64,000 nucleotides of DNA from Promethearchaeota archaeon (GTDB taxonomy: Archaea > Asgardarchaeota > Thorarchaeia > Thorarchaeales > Thorarchaeaceae): assembly GCA_014728035.1 (NCBI GenBank), contig WJMJ01000022.1:83608-147607 (forward strand). The letters run 5' to 3'. Positions within the stretch are counted from its first letter, which is position 1, and each line of letters begins with the position of its first letter. The notes beneath the pieces are model-generated. The model was not told the origin of the DNA and did not search any database. It worked only from the letters and a program-made list of their open reading frames with translations. Below, piece after piece: positions 1 to 8,935 of this stretch. The position numbers and the translations under genes are program-made.

Positions 1-1
1 C

Positions 2-136
2 TTTGCACTTCTGATTACATCAGATGGTGTAATATTCCTTCATGCCTATGTTTCGTTTGATCCTCCAGAAGGAGGCGATCCCGGTCCACCGTTGTATCCT
101 GATGCAGAGATCAATGAAACCGTAAATCTGATGTAA
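2..136 (+). CDS. C-terminal end of an unknown protein (partial)
   Basis: Reading from base 2 gives an open frame of 44 codons ending at TAA 134-136. It runs off the left edge of the window, so its start is not seen. The visible tail begins with a short hydrophobic stretch, then a proline/glycine-rich acidic segment (DPPEGGDPGPP), and ends NETVNLM. No domain can be named from so little. The frame precedes the Lrp-like gene by about 70 bases on the same strand, so the two could be co-transcribed, though this is not shown. Confidence 0.5.
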   Translation, partial: FALLITSDGVIFLHAYVSFDPPEGGDPGPPLYPDAEINETVNLM

Positions 137-205
137 ACAATGGAATCAAATAGGATCAAATCTAGATAAAGAGAGAGAGTGTGTGTAGCGGTGAGCGGGA
201 ATCTA

Positions 206-1309
206 ATGAAGGATTATCTGTCATTATTGATTGCCATACAGAATAATCCCTTTGGAACCACAGACGAGCTATCTAGTGAATCCGATATATCTAAACCCAC
301 AGTTATCAAAAGGTTGCGTGTTCTACAAGGTGAAAAACGACTTATCCCTGAGGAAGATCCAAAGAAGTATTTCTCAGTAAAACCCATTCTCAACTATTCT
401 GCACTTGGATTGGAACCTGTTGATATACTTGCAGAAACCTCTGACTTGCAGTCCACAGAAATTCTGGAAAATGTCGCTTACGAGCACCCTTATACTGCTT
501 ACAGAAGCAGATGTTTTGGAAATCCAAATGGGGTGTTGTTTCAATTTAGAACTCCAGCTGGCACCTCCAACCTAATTCAAGAGTTATTCGAAATACTCTG
601 GAATCGAGGAACAATATCAGGTTATCATATTCTACCCGTCAAAGATTCTATTCTACGATACACATCGATGCAACTTACTGGATGGAATGAGAATGACTCT
701 AGGTGGGAATTCGATTGGAAAAGATGGTTCAAAGCATCGACCCGCAAAAGGGTCGAGTCGCATAAGACTTCCACATCCGTGTTAGAAACTTTGACTAAAG
801 ATGATTTGCATATTCTTCGTGAACTTATGGTGGATTCCCGTAGGAAGAACCTTGAGATTATAGAACAATTAGCTCAGCGTGGAGTTGATTTTACACCTCA
901 GACTTATAGCCGTCATCAACAGATGATTAAAGACCAATGTACTCTGGGGTTTAGAGTAGCGATTGATCCTGAACCGTTTGATGTATTAACTAACTTACTT
1001 GTGATAGGAACCGCAGATTCTGAGTATCTGCAAGAACTAGTTGCAAAGACCCAATTCATACCTTTCCCATTCGAATCTACAATTAGGATATCCAACAATC
1101 ATCTGTTTTGGTATATCAGGTTAAATCAAGACCACGTTTCACCACTGCTAAATGGGCTCTTTGAAAAAATAGAAAATATGCGGGTCTGTTTCCTAGACTA
1201 CCGGAACTCGTTTCTCTACAACATCTGGCCTGATGCATTTGATGAAGAAGAAAAAGAATGGCGAGTTGATAGAGCCTTCATGATAGACCGTGTTACCGAC
1301 AGTCTATGA
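206..1309 (+). CDS. Transcriptional regulator with two Lrp/AsnC-like winged-helix modules
   Basis: The N-terminus holds a winged helix-turn-helix of Lrp/AsnC type (TTDELSSESDISKPTVIKRL). A second HTH-like segment follows near residue 200 (LTKDDLHILRELMVDSRR), and each is followed by a segment that could be an effector domain. Two-module proteins of this kind occur in archaea and usually sense small metabolites. I choose ATG 206 because GGTGAG lies about ten bases upstream. The frame is also open back to a GTG at 179 inside a GT repeat, which would add nine poorly supported residues. The gene converges on the methyltransferase operon. Its target is unknown; the divergent promoter palindrome at 3981-4013 is one candidate. 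The regulator fold is fairly secure, the ligand is not known. Confidence 0.72.
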   Translation: MKDYLSLLIAIQNNPFGTTDELSSESDISKPTVIKRLRVLQGEKRLIPEEDPKKYFSVKPILNYSALGLEPVDILAETSDLQSTEILENVAYEHPYTAYRSRCFGNPNGVLFQFRTPAGTSNLIQELFEILWNRGTISGYHILPVKDSILRYTSMQLTGWNENDSRWEFDWKRWFKASTRKRVESHKTSTSVLETLTKDDLHILRELMVDSRRKNLEIIEQLAQRGVDFTPQTYSRHQQMIKDQCTLGFRVAIDPEPFDVLTNLLVIGTADSEYLQELVAKTQFIPFPFESTIRISNNHLFWYIRLNQDHVSPLLNGLFEKIENMRVCFLDYRNSFLYNIWPDAFDEEEKEWRVDRAFMIDRVTDSL

Positions 1310-1323
1310 AGACTCAATCAACA

Positions 1324-2367
1324 TTAGTTGCCTTTTGTTACTTTGAATACTGATATTGGTGTGGCTGTTTCGAATCTTGCTGCTCCTGCTTCTTTTACCC
1401 ATTCTTCCATGGTGTCTTTGTAAAAGAACCCATAAGCTCCCTCTACGACTTTGAAATGGGCTTCACCATACTTGTTTGCGTCTGGGTAGAAATTCTGAGT
1501 GCCAAATAGGAAACCGCCAGGTTTTAGCACACGAAGCATCTCTGTGATGGCACTTTTTGGATCTGTCCAGTGTAGCACTTGGGATGCATAGACAATATCA
1601 AAGGTCTCATCATCGAAGGGGATGTTTTCAGCATATCCTGGATGAAACTCCACCGGGAATTCGTTTACTTTGTCTTTGATACTCATGTCATGTCCGTTGT
1701 GCTCGGAGACCATCTGGGCAAACTCCTCTTGTGCTATCCGAAGAAGATTCTCATCTGGATCGATTGCTACTATCTGCATTGGGGACCCATTTTGGAATAG
1801 ATCGTTTTCATAGTAGTAAGACCAGATTGCGGCTGTTCCCCGGCCGTTTCCAGAGCCTACATCTAGAAATCTTATAGGCTCTTTCAGCGCGTCTGCAAAA
1901 GCAAAAGCTGCGCGGCGAATTTGTTCATAGAGCTTGTTTGACAGTGCGTCGTCCCAGTTGAATAGATTGAGACCTCCTGTAAATTCAATGTACTTCCCTC
2001 TAAGTCTGTCAGGTATAGCTCTTGCGTGGTCAACCCAAAGTTCTTGCATGGCATCATCAAAACAGCTTGGGCATTGCCAGGCAAATTGAATCTCTTCGTC
2101 GATGAAAAGGTGGTCATCATCTTGTTCGATCACGCCATCCTCTAGCAAGATTGATAGAAGATATTCTAGGAATTCAATATCTGTATATTTGTACTCCGAT
2201 GCAATCTCCATGATAGTTTTAGGTTCTCTCAGTAAGTCGAACCAACCTTCATTTCTTAAAACTCCCAGAATATTTCCTCGAAAGAAGATGTCTATTTCTG
2301 TTCTGAGTTTTGACACATTCAAACCAAGTTTCATTAGTTCTTTCCAAGCTTTCAATTTTCTAATCAT
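1324..2367 (-). CDS. SAM-dependent class I methyltransferase
   Basis: This is a 347-residue protein with a helical N-terminal part that looks like a winged-helix dimerisation domain, followed by a Rossmann methyltransferase. SAM-binding motif I is LDVGSGNGRG (about residue 167), with the acidic loop AIDPDE after it and the later motif LRVLKPGGFLFGTQ. The layout resembles O- or C-methyltransferases of small molecules, and the substrate cannot be read from sequence. The ATG follows a strong AAAGGAGGT at six bases. It is the last gene of a reverse-strand operon after the GTPase and the CxxC protein, 14 bases from the latter, which suggests a shared function. Confidence 0.8.
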   Translation of the reverse strand: MIRKLKAWKELMKLGLNVSKLRTEIDIFFRGNILGVLRNEGWFDLLREPKTIMEIASEYKYTDIEFLEYLLSILLEDGVIEQDDDHLFIDEEIQFAWQCPSCFDDAMQELWVDHARAIPDRLRGKYIEFTGGLNLFNWDDALSNKLYEQIRRAAFAFADALKEPIRFLDVGSGNGRGTAAIWSYYYENDLFQNGSPMQIVAIDPDENLLRIAQEEFAQMVSEHNGHDMSIKDKVNEFPVEFHPGYAENIPFDDETFDIVYASQVLHWTDPKSAITEMLRVLKPGGFLFGTQNFYPDANKYGEAHFKVVEGAYGFFYKDTMEEWVKEAGAARFETATPISVFKVTKGN

Positions 2368-2381
2368 AATTTCACCTCCTT

Positions 2382-3296
2382 TTATCTTAGTAGCCCTCGC
2401 CTATCCACATAATCTAGCATATCGAAAATTTGTGAAATCTTACCTATTTGCCCCTGTTCGAGGAGATTGATTACACTTGCAGTTCCACTTAACAGTGGCA
2501 TAAGAATTTCTTTTGCAAAGGGATATTTGCGTTCAACTCGCTCCACAATAGATGGTATTCGAGGTATGAATCCAAATTCAATTTTTGAGTATAGTCGATC
2601 ATCGGAAGCCAACCTGATTAGTATCTCTGGATTTATCTTTGGATATTCTGATATTACATGCAATCCTAGAATGAGTAAACGTTTGTCAGGTATTGCATCC
2701 CGATGTGTGTTTTTTGTCAGCTCTTTAAGAAGAATTTTGATAGATGTTATAGCTGCCGCTCCCTTAGCGGTCACGCAGGCAACTCTTGAATTATTAATCC
2801 AGATTCGCAAGTCTTGATCTGCAATTGTAAAACTCATCTCCTCTGGTAGAGTTTCATATACGCGTTCTGCCTCCTCTACTTTTTTATCGAGTAACCTAGC
2901 AAGTTCTAACAATCGCACTTTCTCGCTTCCTAGCCCTTCCATGACCCACGAGTCAATTCTGTCCATAATGAATACATTCTCAAGGTAGGGGTGCGTATGT
3001 AGTGCATCAGGTTTTTGAGATACTAGCCAGAGTCTTTTTTCTTCTTCGAGCTTATCAATCTGTTCGACAAAAGCATCTTTGTGACCACGGAATAGATGTT
3101 TATGGTCCACAACTACAGTGTTAACATGACGTTCATTTCCAATCTCGTGAGCAACTCGATACGTTGTGAGTTGCATACCAAAGAATTTCTCATGTGTTGT
3201 CTTTGACTCGAATGTTGTTGGGTTTTCAGGATCAAATTTGATAGGCTCATTACATACAGCACATTGAAACTGTGTTATCTGTTGAATTTGACTCAC
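2382..3296 (-). CDS. Unrecognised zinc-knuckle protein co-transcribed with a small GTPase
   Basis: I do not recognise a family. The N-terminus carries CAVCNEPIKF, half of a possible zinc site, then a histidine-containing stretch (VVDHKHLFRGHKD), a helical charged region around residues 85-160, and a mostly helical C-terminal half. I place the start at GTG 3296, because AAAGGAGGT sits six bases upstream and the GTPase stop codon overlaps this start by one base (TAGTG). A longer frame adds 13 residues with no ribosome site. The one-base overlap makes translational coupling to the GTPase likely, so an effector or regulator of the GTPase is a reasonable inference. The same CAVC-E motif recurs in the protein at 9525-10331. 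Confidence 0.65.
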   Translation of the reverse strand: MSQIQQITQFQCAVCNEPIKFDPENPTTFESKTTHEKFFGMQLTTYRVAHEIGNERHVNTVVVDHKHLFRGHKDAFVEQIDKLEEEKRLWLVSQKPDALHTHPYLENVFIMDRIDSWVMEGLGSEKVRLLELARLLDKKVEEAERVYETLPEEMSFTIADQDLRIWINNSRVACVTAKGAAAITSIKILLKELTKNTHRDAIPDKRLLILGLHVISEYPKINPEILIRLASDDRLYSKIEFGFIPRIPSIVERVERKYPFAKEILMPLLSGTASVINLLEQGQIGKISQIFDMLDYVDRRGLLR

Positions 3297-3946
3297 TATG
3301 CTACCTCCTTTTTGAAGAGATGGTCCACCAGCCAACGTTTTATACCATTCATTCCTTGTCCTGTCATACAGCTAATCTCAAAATATTCAACTATCTGGGG
3401 ATTGCCATGGAGAATCGCTTCAATCAACCCTTTGTCCATGGTGCAGTTCAAATCACACTTGTTTCTGACTAGGATAAAGTCGGGAGTTGGGCTTTTTGTC
3501 TGTGATATATAATAGCCAGTCAGCAAGTCCATCCATTCAGTCAAATCAATTAATGATTGAATATTGTCACTTGCAAAAACAAGGATGACTACATCCACAC
3601 CTCCGAGAGCAGTTCGACTAATATCTTTGAGTGCATGAATAGGGGAGTCGAGCTGTCCAGAAATATCGACCATTTGACATACTCCAGTAATGTCTTCCTC
3701 TACTAGATCGGAAGCTGCTATTGCAGATAGGTCGATGAAATGTGTTCGGTGATATTCTGCTTCTCCCTCAAGCAATTCTCCAAGGCTCTTTTTCTCTCTC
3801 AGAACCGTTAGTAAGCTGGTTTTTCCAACGGCCCCAGACCCTGCCATCAGAATCTTTCTGATTCCTTTTCGCAGTTTTATTTCTTCTATCATACTCCGGG
3901 ATGTTTCAGGCTCGTGTTCTTTGGCAGTCAATTTACTCGCACTCAT
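3296..3946 (-). CDS. Small Ras-like GTPase
   Basis: From ATG 3946 the protein has 216 residues. A roughly 30-residue N-terminal extension precedes the P-loop GSGAVGKT (36-43). The G3 motif is DISGQ (94-98) in place of the usual DTAGQ, G4 is NKCD (162-165), and G5 is probably SCMTG (from 192). There is no C-terminal CaaX box and no membrane segment. Asgard archaea carry many such GTPases, often with unexplained neighbours. A TTG at 3961 is an alternative start. The gene leads an operon with the zinc-knuckle protein and a methyltransferase. Its promoter region contains a long imperfect palindrome, so the operon may be regulated. Confidence 0.85.
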   Translation of the reverse strand: MSASKLTAKEHEPETSRSMIEEIKLRKGIRKILMAGSGAVGKTSLLTVLREKKSLGELLEGEAEYHRTHFIDLSAIAASDLVEEDITGVCQMVDISGQLDSPIHALKDISRTALGGVDVVILVFASDNIQSLIDLTEWMDLLTGYYISQTKSPTPDFILVRNKCDLNCTMDKGLIEAILHGNPQIVEYFEISCMTGQGMNGIKRWLVDHLFKKEVA

Positions 3947-3980
3947 TTTTATCACAGGCAAATATACTCCATTATGATAT

Positions 3981-4013
3981 AATAGTAAAATTTAGATATA
4001 AATCTTTACTATT
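3981..4013. promoter_or_regulatory. 33-bp AT-rich palindrome over the GTPase operon promoter
   Basis: The left arm AATAGTAAA and right arm TTTACTATT are exact reverse complements, and the inner TTTA/TAAAT halves also pair, with one mismatch per side. On the reverse strand the centre reads TTTATATC, a plausible TATA box about 50 bases before the GTPase ATG. A dimeric repressor bound here would block transcription. This reading is inference from symmetry and position. Confidence 0.55.
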
Positions 4014-4225
4014 CTACCACTTTCTATTTTTTGCAAAACTGTGCTTTTTTCTAATAGTTAGAAAAAATTGACCATAGAAATATTAGACAAAAAGAGTCGT
4101 TTTTGTATGAGTGAACTAAGGATGTATTGTGTTCTTAGTAGAGATATTTGATTGCGCATGCGAGTACTTTATAGCAGACTTCTTTTTCGGTTCCATAGTC
4201 AATACCACCAATCGAGGTCAATACA

Positions 4226-7129
4226 GTGAGTGAATTCATTAAAATCGAGAAAAAATGGCAGAAACGCTGGAAGAAAGACAAGGTCTTTGAAGCTGACCCG
4301 ATTTCAAAAAAGAATAAGTTCTTTCTCACAGTTCCCTATCCATATACAAATGGAGCATTACATATCGGTCACGGAAGAACATACACTGTTGGAGATCTAA
4401 TTGCTCGATATAAACGAATGCGTGGCTATAATGTTCTGTTTCCTATGGCTTCACACATGACAGGTACGCCTATTCTGGGTATGGTTGAAAGAATCAAAGC
4501 CGGTGATCCAAAAGCTATAGAGCAGTACACACGAGACCTGCGTTTGTATTTTGACACAGAGGATGAAGTAGAAGCTCAGTTAGCAAAATTCACAGATCCC
4601 TGGGTGACTGCAAAATTCTTTGCTGATATCATCTCTAAAGACTTTGATGCACTTGGGTATAGTATTGACTGGAGAAGAAAATTCACAACTGGCGATAAGA
4701 TATACAATGCATTCATTCGATGGCAGTATCTCAAGTTTAAAGAAAAGGGATACATCAAACAGGGAAACTATCCCTTACTATTTTGTCCAAACTGTGGCAA
4801 TCCCGTAGGAGAGGATGACCTACTAGAGGGTGAAACCGCTAAGGTAAAGGAATTTGTGGCAATAAAATTCCCGTTCGAAGATGGCTTTCTAGTACCAGCA
4901 ACCCTTCGTCCAGAAACCATCTTTGGGATAACCAACATGTGGATTAACCCAAGTGCGACATACGTTTGGGCAAATGTTGATGGCGAGAAATGGGTGGTGG
5001 CAAAAGCAGCAGTCGAGAAGCTGAAGCTTCAAGCTAAAGAGGTTGAAATCCTCGAAGAGTTTCCCGGGTCAGAAATCATTGGTAAGTCTCACAAGGCTAT
5101 TCACGAAGACAGAGATGTACCCATTCTTCCAGCTCCCTTTGTAAATCCTCAGAATGCAACAGGTGTTGTTTATTCAGTTCCTGGTCATGCACCGTTTGAC
5201 TATATTGCCTTACGTGACTTGTGGGATGACCCATCAGGATTGGATAAGTATGGTATCACGCCTGAAGACGTCCACGCTATTGAGATAATCGGGATGATTG
5301 ACATCAAAGGTTATGGCAAGTATCCTGCAAAAGAAGCTGTTGAGAAACGAGATATCAAGTCGCAGAGCGAAGGCCAAAAACTGGAAGATGCAACTCAAGA
5401 AATCTACAAAGCAGAATTCTATGAGGGCAAAATGAAGGACAACTGTGGTGAATTTTCAGGTCGTCTGATTAAAGAAGTCAAAGATGACGTGATTGCTTGG
5501 CTAAAAAAGAATAACCGCTGTGATAAATTCTATGAACCAGATACACGTCCTGTGGTCTGTAAATGCGGTACTGATGTACAAGTCGGTGTCTTTGCAGGTC
5601 AGTGGTTTCTTGATTATCAAAGCGAGGGTTGGAAGGAAACAGCTTGGAAAGCATTGAATGAGATGGATATCGTTCCTGAAACTTTCAGAAATCTGTTTGA
5701 AGCTACCTTTGATTGGTTAACACAACGTCCTTGCGCAAGGAAGCGTGGTATTGGTACTCGTTTACCATTTGACGAGGAATGGATAATTGAGTCATTATCA
5801 GACTCTACAATCTATATGGCATTCTATACAATCGCTCATCATATCAAACAAAATAAGATTAAAGAAGACCAATTGGTTCCTGAAGTCTTCGATTATGTCT
5901 TTCTAGGAAAACGGACTCCTGCTAAAATTGCTGAGCAGACTGGAATTGATGCAAAATTACTCAAGACAATGCGTAATGAGTTCAAGTATTGGTATCCAAA
6001 TGATCAACGGCACACAGCGCCCTCACACATCTCTAATCATTTGAGTTTCGCAATATTTCATCATGTAGCTATCTTTCCAGAGAAAAACTGGATACAATGT
6101 ATCAGCTTGAATGAGCATGTCAATCTGGAAGGAATGAAGATGTCCAAGAGCAAAGGTAATGTCATTCCACTTGTTGAAATACCCAAAAAATACGGGGCTG
6201 ATGTCTATCGTACATACGCGATATCAGCAGCAGAACCTGGAAGTCTCATGGACTTTCGTGAAAAGGATGTACCTGCTGTCCGTAACCGAATCAATAACTT
6301 TCAAGAGATTGTTACGAAATATTCCAAGAAAACACCAAAAGTCTATAGAAAGAAAGACAAGCCCACTTTGATGACACGTTGGCTGTTATCTAAAGTCAAT
6401 TCACTCGTAGACCAATGTACCACTGATTTGGATAACTTCCGTCTTCGTGATTATGCTATTCGAGCGACATCGGAGATGGCACGAGCAGTCAATATGTATC
6501 TAAATCGGCCTGAAGTGCCAGATGAAGAACGTGATGGTACACTGGCATATGTTGCTGATATCTGGGTCAGGTTGATGGCTCCCATGACTCCCCACATTTC
6601 TGAAGAGCTCTGGCATAAGCTGGGGCGTGATAATTATGTTTCTCTGACCGATTGGCCGAAAGCTGACAAAAAACTGATTGATTCTGCTGTGGAATCCTCT
6701 CTTGAAGTAGTTAGAAACACTCTGGCTGATGTTCGTGAAATCACCCGATTATTGAAAGATAAAACTCCATCCAAGGTGTACATGTATGTGGCACCACAAT
6801 GGATGTTTGATGCAATGAATAGTATTGAAGAGGCTAACATACCCACAATCATTGGAAAGATTATGAAGCACCTCATGTCTAATCCTGAGTTTCGAAAACA
6901 TGGCAAAGAGGTCAAGTCCATTGTTGACCGTATCGCCAAAGAGAATGGATTATGGGTACATTCAGAGAGTGCTAAGGATGAGATACAGATTCTAGAAGAT
7001 TCTACATCATTCTTAGAAACCGAATTAGGCCTAAAGGTGATTATTCATTCTGCAGAAGAACCTGAATACGATCCACAAAACAAAGCTCGTTTCGCATTAC
7101 CCGGTCGTCCCTCTCTATTGCTCGAGTAA
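4226..7129 (+). CDS. leuS: Leucyl-tRNA synthetase (archaeal/eukaryotic type)
   Basis: This enzyme charges tRNA-Leu with leucine in the cytoplasm. The 967-residue length matches the archaeal family. The class I signatures HIGH (46-49, within ALHIGHGRTY) and KMSKS (638-642) are both intact. Between them lie the CP1 editing domain (NATGVVYSVPGHAPFDY) and zinc-type cysteine pairs (CPNCGNP and CKCGTD). The anticodon-binding region and the archaeal C-terminal domain follow. The start is GTG 4226 with GAGGT nine bases upstream. The gene stands alone, with a TATA-like CTTTATA near 4170. A perfect hairpin begins at its stop codon. Confidence 0.96.
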   Translation: MSEFIKIEKKWQKRWKKDKVFEADPISKKNKFFLTVPYPYTNGALHIGHGRTYTVGDLIARYKRMRGYNVLFPMASHMTGTPILGMVERIKAGDPKAIEQYTRDLRLYFDTEDEVEAQLAKFTDPWVTAKFFADIISKDFDALGYSIDWRRKFTTGDKIYNAFIRWQYLKFKEKGYIKQGNYPLLFCPNCGNPVGEDDLLEGETAKVKEFVAIKFPFEDGFLVPATLRPETIFGITNMWINPSATYVWANVDGEKWVVAKAAVEKLKLQAKEVEILEEFPGSEIIGKSHKAIHEDRDVPILPAPFVNPQNATGVVYSVPGHAPFDYIALRDLWDDPSGLDKYGITPEDVHAIEIIGMIDIKGYGKYPAKEAVEKRDIKSQSEGQKLEDATQEIYKAEFYEGKMKDNCGEFSGRLIKEVKDDVIAWLKKNNRCDKFYEPDTRPVVCKCGTDVQVGVFAGQWFLDYQSEGWKETAWKALNEMDIVPETFRNLFEATFDWLTQRPCARKRGIGTRLPFDEEWIIESLSDSTIYMAFYTIAHHIKQNKIKEDQLVPEVFDYVFLGKRTPAKIAEQTGIDAKLLKTMRNEFKYWYPNDQRHTAPSHISNHLSFAIFHHVAIFPEKNWIQCISLNEHVNLEGMKMSKSKGNVIPLVEIPKKYGADVYRTYAISAAEPGSLMDFREKDVPAVRNRINNFQEIVTKYSKKTPKVYRKKDKPTLMTRWLLSKVNSLVDQCTTDLDNFRLRDYAIRATSEMARAVNMYLNRPEVPDEERDGTLAYVADIWVRLMAPMTPHISEELWHKLGRDNYVSLTDWPKADKKLIDSAVESSLEVVRNTLADVREITRLLKDKTPSKVYMYVAPQWMFDAMNSIEEANIPTIIGKIMKHLMSNPEFRKHGKEVKSIVDRIAKENGLWVHSESAKDEIQILEDSTSFLETELGLKVIIHSAEEPEYDPQNKARFALPGRPSLLLE

Positions 7130-7150
7130 CGATTCAAAAACCGAATCGTT
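7128..7150 (+). terminator. Hairpin at the leuS stop codon
   Basis: AACGATTC and GAATCGTT form a perfect eight-base-pair stem with a seven-base loop, starting inside the leuS stop codon. There is no T-run immediately after it, so it may act in mRNA stability or transcript end formation and not as a classical terminator. Confidence 0.4.
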
Positions 7151-7191
7151 CACTCAAATTTCATGACTGAAAGGTATTTAATTAACTATAT

Positions 7192-7206
7192 CATATCTTA
7201 GATATG
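7192..7206. promoter_or_regulatory. CATATC-TTA-GATATG palindrome before the 91-residue gene
   Basis: This is a perfect six-base inverted repeat with a three-base spacer. It lies between an AT-rich TATA-like stretch (7176-7190) and the ATG at 7221, where a repressor would overlap the transcription start. AT-rich background makes chance symmetry possible. Confidence 0.35.
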
Positions 7207-7220
7207 GAGAGGTTATCAGG

Positions 7221-7496
7221 ATGGACATGATACGGGTAGTTTCGCCTCCTCACTGTAGGAAAGGACCAGCAAGATGTTCTGAGTGTAGAAAAGCAGCTCG
7301 AGTCAAAAAAATCTGCCATATTCATGTCTATACCACCACAAGTGAGAATTTCAGGCCCATAATCGAGATGGAGATTCGTGGGATTCCTGGATTTTACGAG
7401 TATGAGATAATTGAGGTCTTTGAATCTCCAAATGATGCTATCGAGTATGCGAAAAGAAATGATATCAGCAATATTGACCTTTCAATGGGACGTTGA
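7221..7496 (+). CDS. Small cysteine-containing protein of unknown function
   Basis: This 91-residue protein has an N-terminal cluster CRKGPARCSECRKAARVKK that includes a CxxC, followed by a compact alternating strand/helix segment (HIHVYTT, EMEIRG, IIEVFESPNDAIEYA). The cysteines and basic residues suggest zinc or nucleic-acid binding, but I recognise no family. The ATG has GAGAGG nearby and a palindrome just upstream. It sits between leuS and a converging TrmO-like gene. Codon use looks like that of its neighbours, so I consider it real. Confidence 0.6.
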   Translation: MDMIRVVSPPHCRKGPARCSECRKAARVKKICHIHVYTTTSENFRPIIEMEIRGIPGFYEYEIIEVFESPNDAIEYAKRNDISNIDLSMGR

Positions 7497-7499
7497 ATT

Positions 7500-7955
7500 T
7501 CAATAGGTTGTATATCTCGGTTTATTATCCTTAAACCAGCTTGGAACTTCAGCATTATCTACACGGTCAGAAGATGGCATGTATGGTTTAATATCAACGA
7601 TTGGTGTATTATCGAAAGCATCTATCTGATCTATGATTATCTTCTTCGATTCTGGAACTATCCGTTTTATTGCTACAATCGATACTCCAATTGGCGTGGG
7701 TCGACGGGGTGACCGGGTGGCAAATACTCCTGACAGTTCTGCGTTTTCCTTTGGAGGTGTTCCAGTCAAGTTCATTCTGTCTAGTGTTCTATCTTTCTCA
7801 GTAATCCACCAGAGTACAATGATATGAGAGAATTTCTCCATGTTTAAGGTGGCATCCCAAAATTGATCTTCTATCTGTATGAAGATGGTATCGTCATCAG
7901 GTTTTCGTACTCTTCCAACTATCTTTGCACATAATTCAGGTTTGACGTCCATCAT
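7500..7955 (-). CDS. TsaA/TrmO-family SAM-dependent protein
   Basis: The protein has 151 residues and covers one TsaA (UPF0066) beta-barrel domain. The family signature GVFATRSPRRPTPIGVS is intact, and an upstream FSHIIVLWWI strand matches the family. Bacterial TrmO methylates N6 of t6A37 in tRNA using SAM. The archaeal versions are single-domain and may share this role. It lacks the extra C-terminal domain of E. coli TrmO. The gene converges with the small cysteine protein, with three bases between the two stop codons. I am confident of the family and less so of the exact substrate. Confidence 0.8.
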   Translation of the reverse strand: MMDVKPELCAKIVGRVRKPDDDTIFIQIEDQFWDATLNMEKFSHIIVLWWITEKDRTLDRMNLTGTPPKENAELSGVFATRSPRRPTPIGVSIVAIKRIVPESKKIIIDQIDAFDNTPIVDIKPYMPSSDRVDNAEVPSWFKDNKPRYTTY

Positions 7956-8038
7956 TTTCTTGACACCAACGAATAGCTACCGACTAATGACGGGAAACTT
8001 CTCCCTCATGAAGCTTCCTCTTGTCAATATACTTCTTA

Positions 8039-8875
8039 CTAGTTAATTGGAAGTTGTATCTCTGTCATTAGTTGTTCAGGAGCTACTTCCTGGGGACTGT
8101 TAAGATACAGTTCCATTAGTGGACCGGTGATTTCATATCCGTTTTCGATTACGAACTCATGCAATCTGGCGTAACCTTGACCGATTTCCGGATATGGGCC
8201 TCGATATGTTGTAGTAGCAACTCCTGCTTCAGGAATTGTTCGTATTTGAAGGTCTTCAGCATCTATTGTGACTCGTCCAGTTATAGGAACTGCAATTTCG
8301 AAATCAGCATTCTCTGGAGTGAATTCCTTTCCATGATGAAGGAACATTATTGGTCCAACAATGCTTACCATATTTCTCTGATTTTCGGGACGGTAGATTT
8401 CCTGCATTATTCTTCCAATCATAGGAGCAATTTGCTGAATCGGGGCGGTTTTTCTTAAAGCCACCACTCGAATATCAGGTACCTGTTTAATACTGGGTTT
8501 GGTAGTTCTGATATAGAATAGTTCTAGAGATTTTTCTTTGTCTAAGAGAATCTTTCTCACGTGTTTTAGACGTTCGATTTCCTTTTCCGTTTCTTTCAAT
8601 CGTTTATCAAACAGCCTATTGAGTAATGAAGTATCCTCGCTCTCAGAAGCCTTCAACAAATCTCTTATCTCTTCCAAGCCGAAACCTAACCAAGATAGTA
8701 ATTTAATCTTGACTCCTGTTTCAATTTGTGGAATGGTATAATACCGGTAACCAGTTAGTGTGTCTTTCTCTTCTGGGATTAGAAGCCCCTTCTTATCATA
8801 GAGTCTAAGCGCTTTTGGAGTGAGCTGAGTGATAATGGAAAATCTTCCAATGGGAATCTTTGAGAGTTCAGACAT
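8039..8875 (-). CDS. MerR-family regulator with GyrI-like ligand domain
   Basis: The N-terminal 75 residues are a MerR winged helix (TPKALRLYDKKGLL, then YRYYTIPQIE). A coiled-coil dimerisation helix runs over about residues 85-125, and the C-terminal 150 residues form a GyrI-like (AraC effector-binding) domain. This is the BmrR/TipA-type layout, in which a drug or small amphiphile is sensed. Its last 25 residues (NSPQEVAPEQL, TEIQLPI) closely match those of the adjacent stand-alone GyrI-like protein, so the two probably share a ligand. An 18-base palindrome lies just upstream and may be its own operator. Confidence 0.87.
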   Translation of the reverse strand: MSELSKIPIGRFSIITQLTPKALRLYDKKGLLIPEEKDTLTGYRYYTIPQIETGVKIKLLSWLGFGLEEIRDLLKASESEDTSLLNRLFDKRLKETEKEIERLKHVRKILLDKEKSLELFYIRTTKPSIKQVPDIRVVALRKTAPIQQIAPMIGRIMQEIYRPENQRNMVSIVGPIMFLHHGKEFTPENADFEIAVPITGRVTIDAEDLQIRTIPEAGVATTTYRGPYPEIGQGYARLHEFVIENGYEITGPLMELYLNSPQEVAPEQLMTEIQLPIN

Positions 8876-8909
8876 AATATCGCACTTTCCTGAGTTCTAA
8901 AAAAGGTAC

Positions 8910-8927
8910 GGGAGTTCTAGAACTCCC
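8910..8927. promoter_or_regulatory. Perfect 18-bp palindrome between the GyrI-like gene and merR-like gene
   Basis: The sequence GGGAGTTCTAGAACTCCC is fully self-complementary. On the reverse strand it lies directly after a TATA-like ATTAAAT and 35 bases before the MerR-family start, which fits an autoregulatory operator. It is also followed on that strand by TTTTTT after five bases, so it could instead end the transcript of the GyrI-like gene. Both uses are possible. Confidence 0.55.
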
Positions 8928-8935
8928 ATTTAATA

